Shown here one piece after another: positions 23,040 to 36,260 of a stretch of 64,000 nt of DNA. The stretch comes from Acholoe squamosa (Eukaryota; Annelida; Polychaeta; Phyllodocida; Polynoidae), in NCBI GenBank assembly GCA_949317995.1, contig OX439050.1, forward strand, positions 22,212,061 through 22,276,060, in the 5' to 3' direction. The notes beneath the pieces were generated by a model. That model was given only the letters and a program-made list of their open reading frames with translations, had not been told where the DNA came from and ran no database searches. A program made the position numbers and the translations under genes. Each line of letters begins with the position of its first letter. The stretch's first letter is position 1.

Positions 23040-26000
23040 TATCCTGCAATATCACACTTTGCAGCTCCTAAAGTGCTAAACACAAGGTGCTGCTGGCACC
23101 AGGCACTGGGAGAATATCCTCTCTGTCCTGGGCCACTATAGGGAAGAACTGACCTGCTCCCTGCGGTAATACTCTGAAATCATTGCGTTAATAGTGGTCA
23201 AATTCAAATTCTTATGACAGGATCCCTTTAAAGACTGGCATTTTAAATTTCCTGATGATTCTAATTCGTACTGCAAAGGATCTCACATAAAAAAAAAACA
23301 AGATTTCAATAAATGTGAAATATTCCCGGGGTGTGCATAATTATGAATTCATAACTACTAATAGGCAAGGTCTTCTTCAAGTCATGATGCATATTGTTAT
23401 AAATTATATGCAACATGCATCTTATACGTAGTAGTAGAGTCTATCATTTTTTACTGCTCTGAGATGGGTAAGGGAGAATAAACACCCTGAGTATAAGATA
23501 AGAGGCTTAAACCAGCCTGCTGACTCACCCATCCCTTCACCAGTCCTTATTGTATCTCGACTACTACCCCTTCTGTTTGGAAGGGATTAAAAGGTACTTC
23601 AAGGTCAGCTGAGGGTCAAGCACCCTGACAGTAAAGTGTAACATCTGAGGTCAAGTTCTGTAATCTGTGGTCTCAGGCACATCACCTTGAGAGTTAAGGT
23701 CAAGTTGTATGACCTTGAGGGGTAATGTTCACTTGGTTGTGTAAATAGACTGATGTTGATATTAACCCTTTCAATTTTGGTTGGAAATGTCTTGTGCCGT
23801 AATGATGCTCTTATGAGTCAGCTCGTTGTGTTGCATTTAGGTATCATGCCGCCCATTTTGGAGACTATCAATCCCTAGACTTCCTTTGATATATCTCTAA
23901 TCAGAGAGACTATATAAAACCTCCGTGTACCCCCCATCCTCTGTTCAACCCTTTCACAATAAAACATAATTAAATGCATTTTGGCCATACCTGACAATGA
24001 AAGAGTTAATGGTGTAGATTATAAGAATAGGGTGTTTAGATGAAGGGACTGGGAGTGACTTGTATGTTTTTGTGTAAACCTCACTACACATTGAGATGTA
24101 AGAGCCATGTACCAGGACTGAGAATGTAAGATCCAAAGACACCCCTGGATACAGACTGCTGGTGCCACCTGGTGACTTACACTAACAGATTCATAATGAA
24201 GTAAAGACCTATAGCTAAATCAGTGAAAGACACCCCCTCCCCAACCAACCTCCATATCCTATATGGACTTTGATTCACCTTGAGTTGTCATGAGAGAGGA
24301 TTTGTTCTGGGGGACTCTTGAATTAATCAGCCATCTGTATTCATGGATTTCTGCTGAAACATTCTGCCTCTTTGTACCATACATGTATCTATAGAACATT
24401 AACAGGATTCCCACATGTAATGAAATAAAAAGTTGTCGGGGAAAGTCATGGAATATCATGGAATTTCTGAAAATTCCATCTTGAGTCTTGGAATGTCATG
24501 GAAAATGGGAAAACTAAATATTTATTGCAAAATCCATTGGAGTGAACCATTTTTCCCCCCAAAAATTTTGATTTTTGTCATGAAATGTCATGGAAATGTC
24601 ATGGAATGTGAGGCGGAATTTTCTGGGAACCCCAACATGTAAATTCCAGGTTTAGATGAATTTTTGAATGGTACATGAGTGCACTGGCTATAACTACTTA
24701 ATGACTTACATTGTTAACTTAATATACCACCGTGGCCCGTTGAAGCGTCCATGCGTACATTGATTTCAATACTATTGTACCCGCAGTGCTCATACAAAAC
24801 AGGTGCTTATTTGAATACTATTTTTATTGTGATTGTATCCCTGTAGCCTGGCGTTTAGTCAGGGACGGCTGATTATTTTAGACCCCAGCGCTTGAACAGG
24901 CCATTACGGCATTACAGCGTTTTGATTCTTTTTTCCCATTGGCCAACCATGGTCAGTGAATACATACATAATACCATTGTATTCCTTGTAATGTTATGTT
25001 GATAAATGCGTCCTGTTCCTCACTAAGTAGATACACTTTGTGTTAAATAAGAAGTGTCTGTGTTTCAGGTACAGTGTTTCTGCTAAAAAAGAGGACAAGT
25101 GCAGGTCTGATGCTAAACCTGCATGTCTGTGTGTGTGTGTGCTCTATGCTGATTGGTTCTTAGCATGAACCGAAAGTAATCATGAACCAATCAGGTAACA
25201 GTCCAGTATAAACCTGGCTTTAGTCCTTTAAGTGCCGCATAGTGTAAAAAGGAAGTGGTCATTTTTTTAACTATCGGGGGGGGGGGGGTGGCGTATTTTT
25301 GACCCCTCTTGGGGGGAGGCAGAAAAAGATTTCAACCCAAGAACAAAAGTGGGACTGAAAAATTTCAAAACCTTTAGAAGCAAAGGGAGCAAAAATTTGT
25401 CTGTTCACACACAAAGATCCACCACACCCCCAACTCCACTCGCATCATTAAAAAAGAAATGACCACTTCTTAATTGTATTAGGCCCTTTGGCCAGGTGCC
25501 ATGATATATCCCTGATGACCAAAGGGTATAGTACATTTAAGCACTATGCCATCATTAAAGGCTTATCCATTCAGTTCTTACTGACAGCAATTGTTCTTGG
25601 TTTATCCTCAATTGTTTTTGGTTTATTTTAAAATATTGTGTCATCCATTCCAGAGTTACAGCAAGAGAACAAAGTCTACTCCCGAAAGAATGAGGAATTG
25701 AATTTTGCCAGTTCATCTTGATATTCAATCTGTTATCCCATGAGAAATGTACTAACATCATTTGATATTTTCCCCTTTTCATTTTTATTTCCCAGTTGTG
25801 TGTTTAAGTTTTTGAGATGAATACTGTTGACGGGTTTGAGTGTTTAGAGACAGTGATGTCATGAGCATGGAGAAATGTGCTGAACATCTTGAATTTATAA
25901 TCGAAGATGAAAAGTGGACTGTAACATAATTTGCTTAATGCATGGAGTACTGATGTGTCAAATAACCCTTTCAAATGGTTGTCCTTTTAAAGTTTACCTC

Positions 26001-26310
26001 TAAACCTGTTTCTATAATTATGATATGTATATTACAAAAGTTTTGTGTGGTCTAAAATCTGTATGGACTAAATCCTACTCTTCAATTTTAATTACGACTG
26101 ACCAGATCACATAAGAAAGAAGCAGGAGCCACATTGAGCAATACCATTTCTGTTGTGTGACATGAACTTCACCATGGCGATATCATTTAATGCTGTGGTC
26201 ACAGCATCCTAAAATCCTTCTGTCTGTCAATAAATGCTATATTAACCATTTATATTTATTGAAATTTTTCGTCTTCCTGTGTGTTAACATCTTAAACTTG
26301 TTTCCTACAG
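23040..26310. other. Gene-free stretch; upstream intron of EFHD2-like gene
   Basis: No exon is recognised. Upstream EF-hand exons of the gene at 26311 were looked for and not found, so this is probably intron. Contents: a diverged TCATGGAATGTCATGGAA repeat at about 24435-24625; a G-run near 25267; and at about 24800-24915 a repeat sharing GCTTATTTGAATACTATTTTTA with 59395-59640. Confidence 0.5.
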
Positions 26311-26458
26311 GTATGACATTGGTAAAGACAAATTCATTGACTTCATGGAGCTGAAGCGGCTGATGGAGAAAATCGGTGCCCCACAAACTCACTTAGCTCT
26401 CAAAGAGATGATTAGGGAGGTAGATGAAGACAAAGACAGCAAAATCAGTTTCCGAGAG
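26311..26458 (+). CDS. EFHD2/swiprosin-like gene, exon with EF-hand pair
   Basis: An internal coding exon of an EF-hand domain protein of the swiprosin family (EFHD1/EFHD2), calcium-binding regulators of actin organisation. It encodes 49 residues plus the last base of a split codon. The segment from YDIGKDKFID to KISFRE covers the first EF-hand loop (DIGKDKFIDFME), the linking helix with the family signature GAPQTHLALK, and the second loop (DEDKDSKISFRE). The acceptor is TTTCCTACAG before 26311; the donor is GAG|GTAAGG after 26458. Loop 1 has Lys at position 6, where Gly is usual. The following exons join in frame to FLLIFRKAAAGEL, as in the family. The N-terminal exons are not in this window. 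Confidence 0.93.
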
Positions 26459-26899
26459 GTAAGGCGCTAAATCTTTTATGTCAATTTTAACCCATACAAT
26501 GCTCTCTCTTCAGGTTAACTTTGCAAGCATGGCACATTGCCTATGTTGTCATGGTTACCCAAAGCAGAGATGGGAGACTAACGGGTGTGGTAAAAAAAAA
26601 GAAATAAAATATAAATGTACAGACTCATCTAAAATTAAGAGATGAAGAGGACAAGAAACATGAGGCAAAAAAAAAGGTCTTGGGAAACCCATCACAAAAG
26701 GAATTGCACTTTAGCACTATTCACAGAAAAGAATAAATAAATTATGGAAAACACATCCCCAGCGAAGTGGTGAATATTGAGTGAATGAATAAGTAAATAT
26801 CTATTACCATCGTAATTAAGATAAACAAAATGATAAATAAAAGAGAAAATGGACAACAAATGGATAGAAGGCATTGAAGCATTACATTGGTGTTTGCAG

Positions 26900-27037
26900 T
26901 TCTTGCTCATCTTCCGTAAAGCGGCAGCGGGTGAGTTGGCAGCTGACTCCGGTCTCTTAGACTTGTATGCCCAACTGAATGAGATTGATGTTGACAAGGA
27001 GGGAGTCAAAGGAGCCAAGGGATTCTTTGAATCCAAG
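26900..27037 (+). CDS. EFHD2/swiprosin-like gene, middle exon
   Basis: This 46-codon exon begins FLLIFRKAAAGEL and ends GVKGAKGFFESK, matching the well-conserved segment after the EF-hands of swiprosins. It starts after TGTTTGCAG at 26899 and ends at AAG|GTAATG. Its length is a multiple of three, so frame is kept between the flanking exons. The segment is helical and in family members contributes to the compact EF-hand core. The splice junction right before FLLIFRK agrees with a phase-0 intron. Confidence 0.93.
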
Positions 27038-27343
27038 GTAATGTATCATACTGCAATTATCTAGACTTGCTGTATTGTACGGACGACCATTCTTAGACCA
27101 CAGTGGCCCATTTTCACTGGAGGAAACTTAGACATTAAACATCACACCCTTTCATACATTTTCAGTGTTTAAAATGTCAATTATATGTTAGAGTTGAGTA
27201 TTTGACCAATTTTAAAAGGAAAGAGAGATCTATGCATGTGTGTTTACTGAACTGATAATATGATACCAGTAGGTATAAAATATAACTTTAACACAATATT
27301 TAAAAATTTTTAATGATATTATTTATTGATCACCTCCCTACAG

Positions 27344-27475
27344 ATTAATGACCTATCAAAATCTAGCAAGTTTGAGGCTGAGATTCGCGAGGAGCAAGAG
27401 GAGCGCAGGCGACAGGAGGAGGAGAAGAAGGAGCGGCGAGCAGCATTTAAGGAGAAGGCCGCCCTGTTTAAGTAG
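27344..27475 (+). CDS. EFHD2/swiprosin-like gene, last coding exon
   Basis: The terminal coding exon gives 43 residues and a TAG stop at 27473-27475. It starts after CCTCCCTACAG. The sequence is strongly charged (EIREEQEERRRQEEEKKERR) and ends AAFKEKAALFK, the C-terminal coiled-coil tail expected in the family. The protein ends at the same place as family members, so the 3' end of the gene is intact. The 3' UTR lies downstream; no single polyadenylation site can be chosen, and AATAAA words lie only far away (32883, 33276). Confidence 0.93.
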   Translation: MNDLSKSSKFEAEIREEQEERRRQEEEKKERRAAFKEKAALFK

Positions 27476-30400
27476 TGCAGATACATAATGCAGCTCTGTA
27501 CCCAGCAGCAGCCATAGTACTGTAAAAACAATATAATCCTGCAACACAAGGTTTCTAATGCTGAAAATACTCTAGTATAATTCTACTTCCCTGAAGTATC
27601 TAGGGGTTATTCAAATTTTTATGTCTTATGTGAGGTAATACCAATGGTCAAGGAAAACCCATTTTAACAATTACTTCATTGGTCCATACAAGCACTTTGC
27701 ATTAGCTGTACGTCTTGAATGAGTGCTGTGGTTTGAAATGTATCAATGCTCATCTTTGAGGTCTTAAATATGTATCTGTCTCAAGAGCTAGGGGTACCAT
27801 GGTCTCTAAATGTGTAGGCACATTGGGCCAATTTGGACCAATTTTAAATATGGTATGAGAAGGCAGAGTATCAAGTGCTAAAGCTGAAATATCTAATTAA
27901 GACAAAGCAGAATTAAGCGTTGGTTCTACAGGCGAATTTTTGCTAATCCGACAGATTTTTTCTCTGCATTTGCAATATCATAATTTTTTCGGATTAGCAA
28001 AACTTTGCTCAACCGACAGCAGTGAAACCAATGCTTTAGTTCTTTGTTGGGCATCTTGATGCAGATGGTATTGAGAAAAGATTGAAAAATTGTAGGCGCT
28101 TTGAAGAAAATGTTACATTTCAAAGTATGAATGTGCACAAATATAGTGAGAACAGACATGTATTTGTATGTAGAATTATACAAGTTTGTGGTATTTTCAC
28201 CTCATAGACCAGTCAGCTTGAACCTAGGGTGTATATTGAGCTGCAGGCCTGAGCATCCTCTATCTGCACACTGAACAACCTAAGGGTCCAGACTCCCAGT
28301 AACATACAAGTGGCTAAGGGCTTATTTTACCAAAGACTAGGCAGTACAACTGTGGATTCCTTGAGGAAGAACTGGTAATTAAGGCCATTGAATGATGTCG
28401 ACAAGTTTTGCAATTCTACAATTTGAATGGTATTTGATTGTCCAAAAGTAGGGAAGTCAGTATATTGTTTGGCACTGTAAATTTACGTCATTTATTAGAT
28501 AGTTATATGGAAGTAAAGGTCCACTTGTGCTACACTAGATGTGGGTGAAATAAGAGTTGTCACCAAGACTCTGGGCCCTGCGGTGCTTTCCTTGGAGTGT
28601 CAATGAGACTGGCCTTAGCCAGTATAGATATGTATGAGTCAATGTCAGGTTAAGACATAATGTCAGCTTAAATTGTTACTTCACATCGATAATCTTAGAG
28701 ATCATGTAAAATAGGGTTTTCCCATTATGAAACCAGTAATGAAATTAGACTGGTCAATCAGTAGATATTGTTTCCTGTGTTTATCTACAAAGTATAATAA
28801 TATCTTGCAGAGTTATAAGAAGTAGTGAAGAGAATTTCATCCCCCAGTAGCTACCTGTAGGCTTATGAACCTATCTTTCTTCTACTTCTTGACCTAACCG
28901 TACAAAATGCCATAAAAATGTCCATTCAGTTGACCAGCTGAAAAGGCTTCTATTTTCCAATGTTGTATAGAGCTTTAAAAAAGGATAATACTGAAAGCAG
29001 CTGAAGTAACTGAATATATGGTTCTGCAAAAAATGAATGTATAATAACATTACAGTTTACTGGCAGATCTACTGAGATATGCAGGTTATTTTTATCTTGG
29101 GTTGGGCCCATTACGGTAAGTAGTCTAGGAGATAGATCTAGGACTTTAGAAGATTAAGACTTAGACTAGATAGCTCATTTCTAAAGTAGCTCTTCCACCA
29201 AAGACAAATTCACCATACGAAATCATGATGCATCTAGTTTGTCCTATCTCGGAGATATTACCACTTGAGTAATTTTCTTCCTTCCCTATTAAGCATAAAA
29301 AAATAAGAAATCTGAATTCGTGAAAGGCAAATTAGGGGTTTTTATATCCTTTTGGTGGAGGAGGTGCTCAATATTTCCAGAGGTTTCTCCCCTTTGTGAA
29401 GAGGATGTACTAGGTAGGATATTTCTGTAAAGGTATACATAATTCTGACAGTATTGATGTAACAAAATGTTGTAAGATGGTTTATAGCTGGTAGTAGTAG
29501 ACTTCTAGTTGTGACTAGTGACATTGTAGTCCCTATCTTTTTAAGGGATCTAGTTCTTCTACAGCAATAATGTGTAAAATTACTAACAGGGTCAGAATAG
29601 CTAGCCAGCCTCTCGGACTGCTCAATATTTTCTCACAACATTTACAAGAAAATGCAAGGATATTTGTAAGTAACTGTATAATTACAATTTCATATACAAG
29701 TATTTTGATCCAATCATTCAGAAGAAAGACAGAATAGGATAACACAAACCATGCTCAACTATATACATAGGGAAATACATGTAGTTATATTCTAGAGTGC
29801 AGTGGAGCAATTAACTTTTTTTTTTGCTGGCATGTACATGTAGGCTGATGATGTTAGGATTAGCCATTGCTATATCCAAAGGTTGCTAGGGCCCAAAAAA
29901 AAACAATGAGGGTGTGTTCATGTTACTGTGTGTGTTACTTTACCATACTTGGCTGAAAAGAAAACTTCCTTTCCCTATTTATCCCTAAAGTCCACACTTA
30001 AAATTGACTTAACTTAGGAAGTGAAACTTCAATACTCTGTAGAAATCATGAGATCATATTGATCATATTGGTCATGGCCCCTACAACATACCTTTATCAT
30101 TTGTGGGTTTGTACATGAATTGGTGTAGTCTTAACACAGTTGTTAGGCACTAGTGGTTTGTTATTAGGAGTCAGAGAATTGCTGCTTTCCATGTCTTTCA
30201 CTACCCAGTTATGTAGGTGTTAATCATGTTATAAAAGTAGACAGGCTTTCACTGACAGTAAGCATCTTGAGTCATTGCTGAGGCACACACATTAAGAATC
30301 ACAGAGACTGGATACCCTACATTGGTATTTTGTATGCAAACACCTGAGCTTGCAATTGACTGCCAATTTGAGACCATGTTTCACTAACAGAAAGCTGCAT

Positions 30401-33400
30401 TATCCCATTGCCACAAGCCTTGGCCCAGGCACCATTAACAATTAAAAAGACCTACCCAAGGATAGAAAGAAGCTATGCTTCAGGGGTAGAAAGGATTGGG
30501 TATTTTTCTTGGAAAACCCCAAAAGTTTGTTACGATATGCCTGCCTGTATGTCTTGCGAGTTACACACAATGTTTGCTTATTGTTACCTGTTGACACATT
30601 GCACTACGCAGAGTAGATTTTGTTAGGTGTTGTCAGTGGTTTAGAACCACTTGAATCCACAATATTGCACTGAGGAACAGAGATAATAATATATCTGTAC
30701 TCATTAGAATAGCACTTTCAACTTTGATTAGTTCCTATCCTATGTCCACTCAATCTTACCAATACTAACAGACATACGCAGCAAGCTGCTCTAGTTCCTT
30801 CTACTTATTACGATGGTGTAAGTCATAATATATGATATATTATTATAGGTAAATTTCCTATAGTAACTGTGCATGTGTACACCTTAAACTTCCCTGTATA
30901 TCTTACACTTAAGGTATGTAAGGTTGACCAGATTTGATGGAGGTTTGTGTATGTATGTTCCCCCATGACTATGACACTAGGGAACTTGCAGCTGTTAGCT
31001 AACCATCCTTGTTAATTTGCTTATTCAATGCATTGTTACAATCCAGCTCCAGGCAATGGGACTACTTAAAATGCTTCCTAAAAATATGACTTATTCTACA
31101 GACAATGAAATCAAAAGGGAAGAGTTCTCCTCTCTCATGTTTCAAATATATCATTATATGTAATAAGAGAGTGTCGAATGTGAGATATAACGTACCTTCC
31201 AGTCCTAGAAGATTGTGTATTGCAACTTTTGCAACCAATCATTGTGCTTTGCAAAGGGATTTCTAGGAAGATGGCTTGGTGCCTGGTACCTATCCACCAG
31301 AATAGTTTTTGCAGAACTTGCTACATGGTAGAAATGTAACCTATATTTTTGAGGGGTTTGAATCATTTATTGTGGTATTTAGCAAAACCTTACAATTATA
31401 TTATTTTGAGTAAGTTTAAAGTAAAATACCTGAAACATACCTAAATATTATATGATTCATGTGCCATGGTTGACATAGGTTATGTTGAGCTCTAGTTAGA
31501 GTTATGGATACCATGGATGGGATACTTATTACTGAAACCAAAAACAATGTAGTTTACTTCCACTGTAAAGCAATAGGCAGGAGATAAAGGAGGATACAAG
31601 GGTAACTAAGCTACAAATCAACATGCGAGTGTTGTTGCGAGTGGATTTCTTTTACCACATCGCTGGGCTTCCAGCCGTTTAGTAGAGGTAGGCTATAATT
31701 CTCAACTTATTCTTAAAGATGGTAACTTCCAGTTTCCCATGCCTCCTGTGTGATTCCTTTTTCATCGGATGTTAACTCAAGTCGAGCATCATCACAAACA
31801 TAGGTCAGTATTATGTGTTCATGAAACACCAAGAAAGATAATTAAAAAGGAGATAAATCTAACATAGTGATACATGATACATTGTTCATTCATATATACT
31901 ATGTTAAACGAGAAGATTGTCAAGTCACTCTCAATGGACTTGTCATGAAATCCCCAATTTTGATAGTAGTCTTTCATTATAACTGACATTTCATGTGTGG
32001 TCAGACTTTTATTCTTTGGTCAAAAACATATTTAATAAATAATTAGAGGATAAATCAATATTTTTACCAAGATTATTCTATTATAACAAGATATATTTAT
32101 ACAACTTTATGAAGGGAATTGGTGTGGCACGTCTAGCCTGAACCTGTTCAAAATAATACTTAAGAAATGAGATCCATCTGAGTGAAAATGTGTATTCCAT
32201 TTGCCTTTATTTGCTTCACAAAAGAAGTAAGGTGCAAATAGAAACTCAATATGGCTGGAGGTAACTCTTTGTGAAATTATGAAATCCTGCTTGGGTTGAG
32301 ATTGTTAGAGATGGTTATCACCAACAACACATATGATTAGGTTATAATGGATGTAGAATTGGTGTAACTTCCAGGCGTTTTATGATATTTATTCTATTAT
32401 CATATCCTGGATTGTTTAATATATATAGAAAATAGACCAGATTATGTCTACACAGAAGTGATATAAAATGTCCACATTTGTTTACTACAAGTCCCAAACA
32501 CAAGTAGTTATCTTACAACATATGCCAATGTCATCTTCCTTTTATATTGAATAACCAATGTGGAGACGTTCAGATAAAAATTCAGATCCCATTATAGCAG
32601 TAGTAATGCATCTATGTCAGAAATGATATTATATGGAAATATTCCAAAGTGATACTGGTTTCATGTGTTGCTAGACCACCTTGCTGATTGTCTTGCAGAT
32701 TTTGTATCTTCTAATGCATTTCCCAGTTTGCAAACTACACCTGAATGAAATATGGATCCAGGAGTTGAAAACCCTACCTTTGGGAGTGCCAATGTTCATT
32801 GTTAGAGTGTCTTATAGTTTACAAGTACATTACTATCAGTGTCAAAAGTAAAATCATCTTAATATATGTTGTTTCATACTGAAATAAATATAATCCTCCC
32901 AAAACATTGTGACATAGGGATGATTGATTATTTTTCATTCTTATGAAATAAGGTTAGGTGAAAGCTTATGTCCTTCACTTATTAAATTAGGAATAACATG
33001 TACATGGGATGAATGGCAAATGTTACAGGAATGGCCGTTGATGATATACTTCTACAAGAGGAAGGAAGAAAGTTTAGAAAGAATTAGTTGTTTGTTGAAT
33101 ATAAGAGCTTCATACAAATAGCTTGTTCTGCCATAGAGTTGTGTGTTTTTGTCATCATTTGTTTTGTTAAGAAGAATATCATCCAAACTGAGCCAAGATC
33201 AGATGTATTTGTATATACATACTTATATCATAGTTACTTAAGAAATAGCCTGTGCTCCGTTTATGTTTGTAACATAATAAACTGTTTATTTTCAAAAGTA
33301 TGTGTCATATCTTATTTGAATTTAAGAACCCTTTAAGGGCCGCTGATGCAGGTGTGCATCATGCTTTTTGGACCCTCCAGGATTGTATTAACCCCAATGG

Positions 33401-34380
33401 GCTTAATGCATTAATGTATTCTTAGCCCTTAATTTCTCAATTATTGCTGTTGGGGATGCCAGGTACAGGGATATTTGCTCTCTCCATCAGAGGGGAAGGG
33501 GTCTTATGCACTAAGCCCCCTTTTCGCAGATCGTGCCACATTGTGGTAGGCAGTTCGGTTAATGGCAGTACATTGACTTATTTATCATTGACTGAGTACA
33601 CGTGTTAACAAGTCAATAGTCCTTGTAATTTTGTATATGTGAGAACTATGGGTTGCGACTTATAAAAAGTAAATACAACTTTTAAGTTATGGGTGTGATT
33701 CCCCAGAATTTAGCTAAATAAATCTCTCGTTTTCAATGATCGAATGGTTTCTATTACCTAGCTATGGAAAGTTTTCAAAATGGAAATGTTTCTCAATAAA
33801 CAATTGCATTTTGCATCCAAAATTAGCTTTAGAGAACTCCCCTGTGGTGCTACCTGGTGAGTAAAGTGAGAGCAAGAAATACCACACGAAGGGTTATTTT
33901 CCCATGTTGATTCACATTGTGAAGTCTTAAGTGCTCAATTTTCTAGACTTTGAATGTAGAATTTAGTATTGCTTTTGCTAGGACAATGGTGAAAAACTAT
34001 AGCCAACATAACATCGCATTTTGATATGGTGACATCTCCAGTGGGAGAAATAAAAGAGATAGTGATCATACAACATATGATGGAGACATTTATAGAAATC
34101 AACCGCATGGCAGGCATAATTATTTTAAAATTGACTATTTTTAGGTTAAAATTTATTTGTTCTGGTATCTTATTGACGGGGTAAAAGGCTATCCGAATTA
34201 TATCAGAATTTAGTTGCCACAGAATGAAAATGGAAAAAAAATATGTTTAGCTTCCCTTGCGTTGAACAGCCTTATGGTATGGATAATTAACATAATTTAC
34301 CACTTTGAGGATTGGAGACAAACTATCCGGAGACACATTTTCGTGTCCCATATTGTACAGCAATATGGGTATATATTATA
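27476..34380. other. 3' region of EFHD2-like gene and spacer
   Basis: Almost 7 kb with no coding and unusually few repeats compared with the rest of the window. Some of it may be a long 3' UTR. AATAAA occurs at 32883-32888 and 33276-33281. A GCATCATGC-family fragment lies at 33330-33440. The sequence CCCTTTTCGCAGATC near 33520 recurs near 58982. Confidence 0.45.
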
Positions 34381-34392
34381 AGGAACACGGTA

Positions 34393-34505
34393 TAGTGAAC
34401 AAGTAACCAATGGATAACTCATGACGAGTGTGTGTTAGTGAAGGATAATGACACAAGGCCGTAGGCCGAGTGTTATTAGCCTTTGCTAACACACACGAGT
34501 GTACC
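34393..34505. repeat. Palindromic foldback element, copy 2 (truncated)
   Basis: The left arm is nearly identical to that at 17172-17225 (CCAATGGATAACTCATGA). The right arm is cut off after CTAACACACACGAGTG, so the outer part of the stem is missing. The loop has a short GGCCGTAGGCC insertion. Confidence 0.85.
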
Positions 34506-34798
34506 ATTAAAATAGTATAATTAATGAGCTTTGATTTCTGCCACCAGGTGGCTTCTGTGTACCGGGCAGCATTTGTCTTTAAAATAAGCACTGGGAATAG
34601 AAGTCTTGAACTGTTCCTCACGTGATGAATACCTTGAACAAGCACCAGTCTTGTGTAAGAGAGAGATATGATTGTATTAATGTTGGGCACTTAATCAGAT
34701 CAAAACATTTCTAGATTCCCTTTAAGTGATTATAATTATATAGACTTACACATAGGAAAAACAGACCTTTCTAATCAAGGAACACATAAGTACATCAC

Positions 34799-34965
34799 TT
34801 AAATGTCACATGTCATGCTTTGTTTCTGTGCAGTGGAAGGGATTCCATGTCTTGTTCTGTGAATGTAATATGCAGCTGGAGCCATTGTTAATCCACCCAA
34901 TAAGATAATCCCTCCAGCCAGGAAGAAGGTGTGCCCATAGACATGGGTGTACTCATGTAGCCACA
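34799..34965 (-). CDS. Monocarboxylate-transporter-like (SLC16), last exon
   Basis: The minus-strand exon begins after CTTTATTCTAG and ends with stop TAA at 34799-34801. It gives a split codon plus 54 residues: WLHEYTHVYG, then the membrane segment HTFFLAGGIILLGGLTMAP, then a short basic tail. This is the shape of the last transmembrane helix and C-terminus of SLC16 transporters of the major facilitator superfamily, which carry monocarboxylates or related solutes across membranes. It needs one base from the preceding exon (phase 1), which fits exon 3 as drawn here. The SLC16 member and substrate are not resolved. Confidence 0.75.
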
Positions 34966-35279
34966 CTAGAATAAAGAATACACCCAATTTAATTGATATC
35001 TTTTACAGAAAATAATGCAGTTAGTTTTGTTGGTTGTTTTTTTTTTTTCAAATAAATGCAGGTAAGGCATACATATAATTGTGTGTAACAAATGTGTCCT
35101 AATGCCTACAGGAACCAATACCTGAGTGAATATGAATTGCCACTGGGATTCTTGCATGAAGTGATTTCTATTTCCATTATGAAATTTCCTGGACATCAGA
35201 TTTCCATATTTTTGCCAAACAGGGAATAGTTTCTAGGAAAATCTGAATATATTACTGCAGAAGTAGCATAAAGGAATAT

Positions 35280-35410
35280 GTGACCTACCTCCCCTCGAAA
35301 CAAGACACGGGAAAATCCCGTGAACGACTGGTGAATCTGTGAGCACATATTCTCGGGAAGATCCTGGGAATAGTACCTACAATCCCGTGAATTACCCCGA
35401 TATTCCCCAG
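35280..35410. repeat. CCCGTGAAT-type repeat, copy in intron 3
   Basis: Contains GAAACAAGACACGGG, ATCCCGTGAA and CCCGTGAATT. It is a diverged relative, in opposite orientation, of the block at 46690-46872 that touches transporter exon 3. Confidence 0.55.
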
Positions 35411-35532
35411 TTTTTAACAGGGCCCTCTAGTGAGATTTATACACATAAGTCTGATTCTTCAGCATAAAGTGAAGATGCCAGAGTCCACCAGGGGCCTCTG
35501 TGTGAGCATGGAATCCTGGTTTGGTCCAAAGA

Positions 35533-35765
35533 ACAGAGAGAGGGAGTGAGATGGAAAGAAATGAGAGGGCAAGAGAGGCACAGAGAGAGCAAGAGAGATA
35601 GATATAAAGAGAGAAAGAGAGAGAGAGAGGGAAAGGAGAGAGAGAAAGGGAGGGGGAAACGGGAGAAAGAGAGGAAGGCAATAGAGGGAGGGAAGAGAGA
35701 GAAAGAGAGCAAAATAGAAAGAGAGCGAGGCAGAAAAAAAAGAGGGAGAGCCTTGCCCCCCAAAA
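35533..35765. repeat. Polypurine (AG-rich) tract
   Basis: About 230 bp of nearly pure purine on the + strand, mostly GAGAGA, AAGAG and GGGA words. It creates charged ORFs on + and Ser/Leu/Phe-rich ORFs on -. Such tracts can adopt triplex structure; here it is intronic. Confidence 0.9.
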
Positions 35766-35854
35766 AAAAGAAAATTGATTGACTTAAGCTACTGACAAAA
35801 TTGATACATAAAGTTGATTGAATCATAATATTATGTGTCCCATTCTAATATGTG

Positions 35855-35975
35855 TGTGGTGCACATATGCATGGGCACTGACACATTCATCCGTGAAGAT
35901 GTGTAATGTAGTTCTCACCATGAATATGACCTCAGTTGTCGAAATGTTAAACATTTATTTCTCACTCACTCTCCC
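35855..35975 (+). repeat. Dispersed repeat, copy 2 (3' part)
   Basis: Matches 39360-39490 from ATGTGTGTGGTGCACATATG to the end (ATGAATATGACCTCAG, TCTCACTCACTC). The 5' half seen in the other copies is missing. Confidence 0.75.
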
Positions 35976-36049
35976 GTTCTAATAATTATGACCCTTATTT
36001 ATATCTCACTAAATGTGCATGTTTGCTAGACATGTCTTGAACAGAGTTG

Positions 36050-36260
36050 AACCCTTTAAGGGCTAACCCTAATGCATTAATGCATTTTGGTTGTCATGAT
36101 GCATTAATGCAGCCAGGGCTACATTCAAGCGTCATGCTTACGCTTTGGGAAGATCAGCATGATGCCCCAATGAAGTGCTGGAAAGCAGACTCCCCAAGTC
36201 TTCATCGGTAAAACATGCCAGCCAATGGGCATGTTACACTACTGCATCAGCAGACCTTAA
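36050..36260. mobile_element. GCATCATGC foldback element, diverged copy
   Basis: Begins ACCCTTTAAGGGC and ends GCAGACCTTAAAGAG, the terminal words of the family at 19237-19478. Inside, GATGCCCCAATGAAGTGCTGG and a diverged partner form the family's internal hairpin. Confidence 0.75.

Noticed and set aside
35546..35782. Charged ORF rich in Arg, Glu and Lys
   Set aside because: It is a translation of a pure polypurine tract, with no other support.
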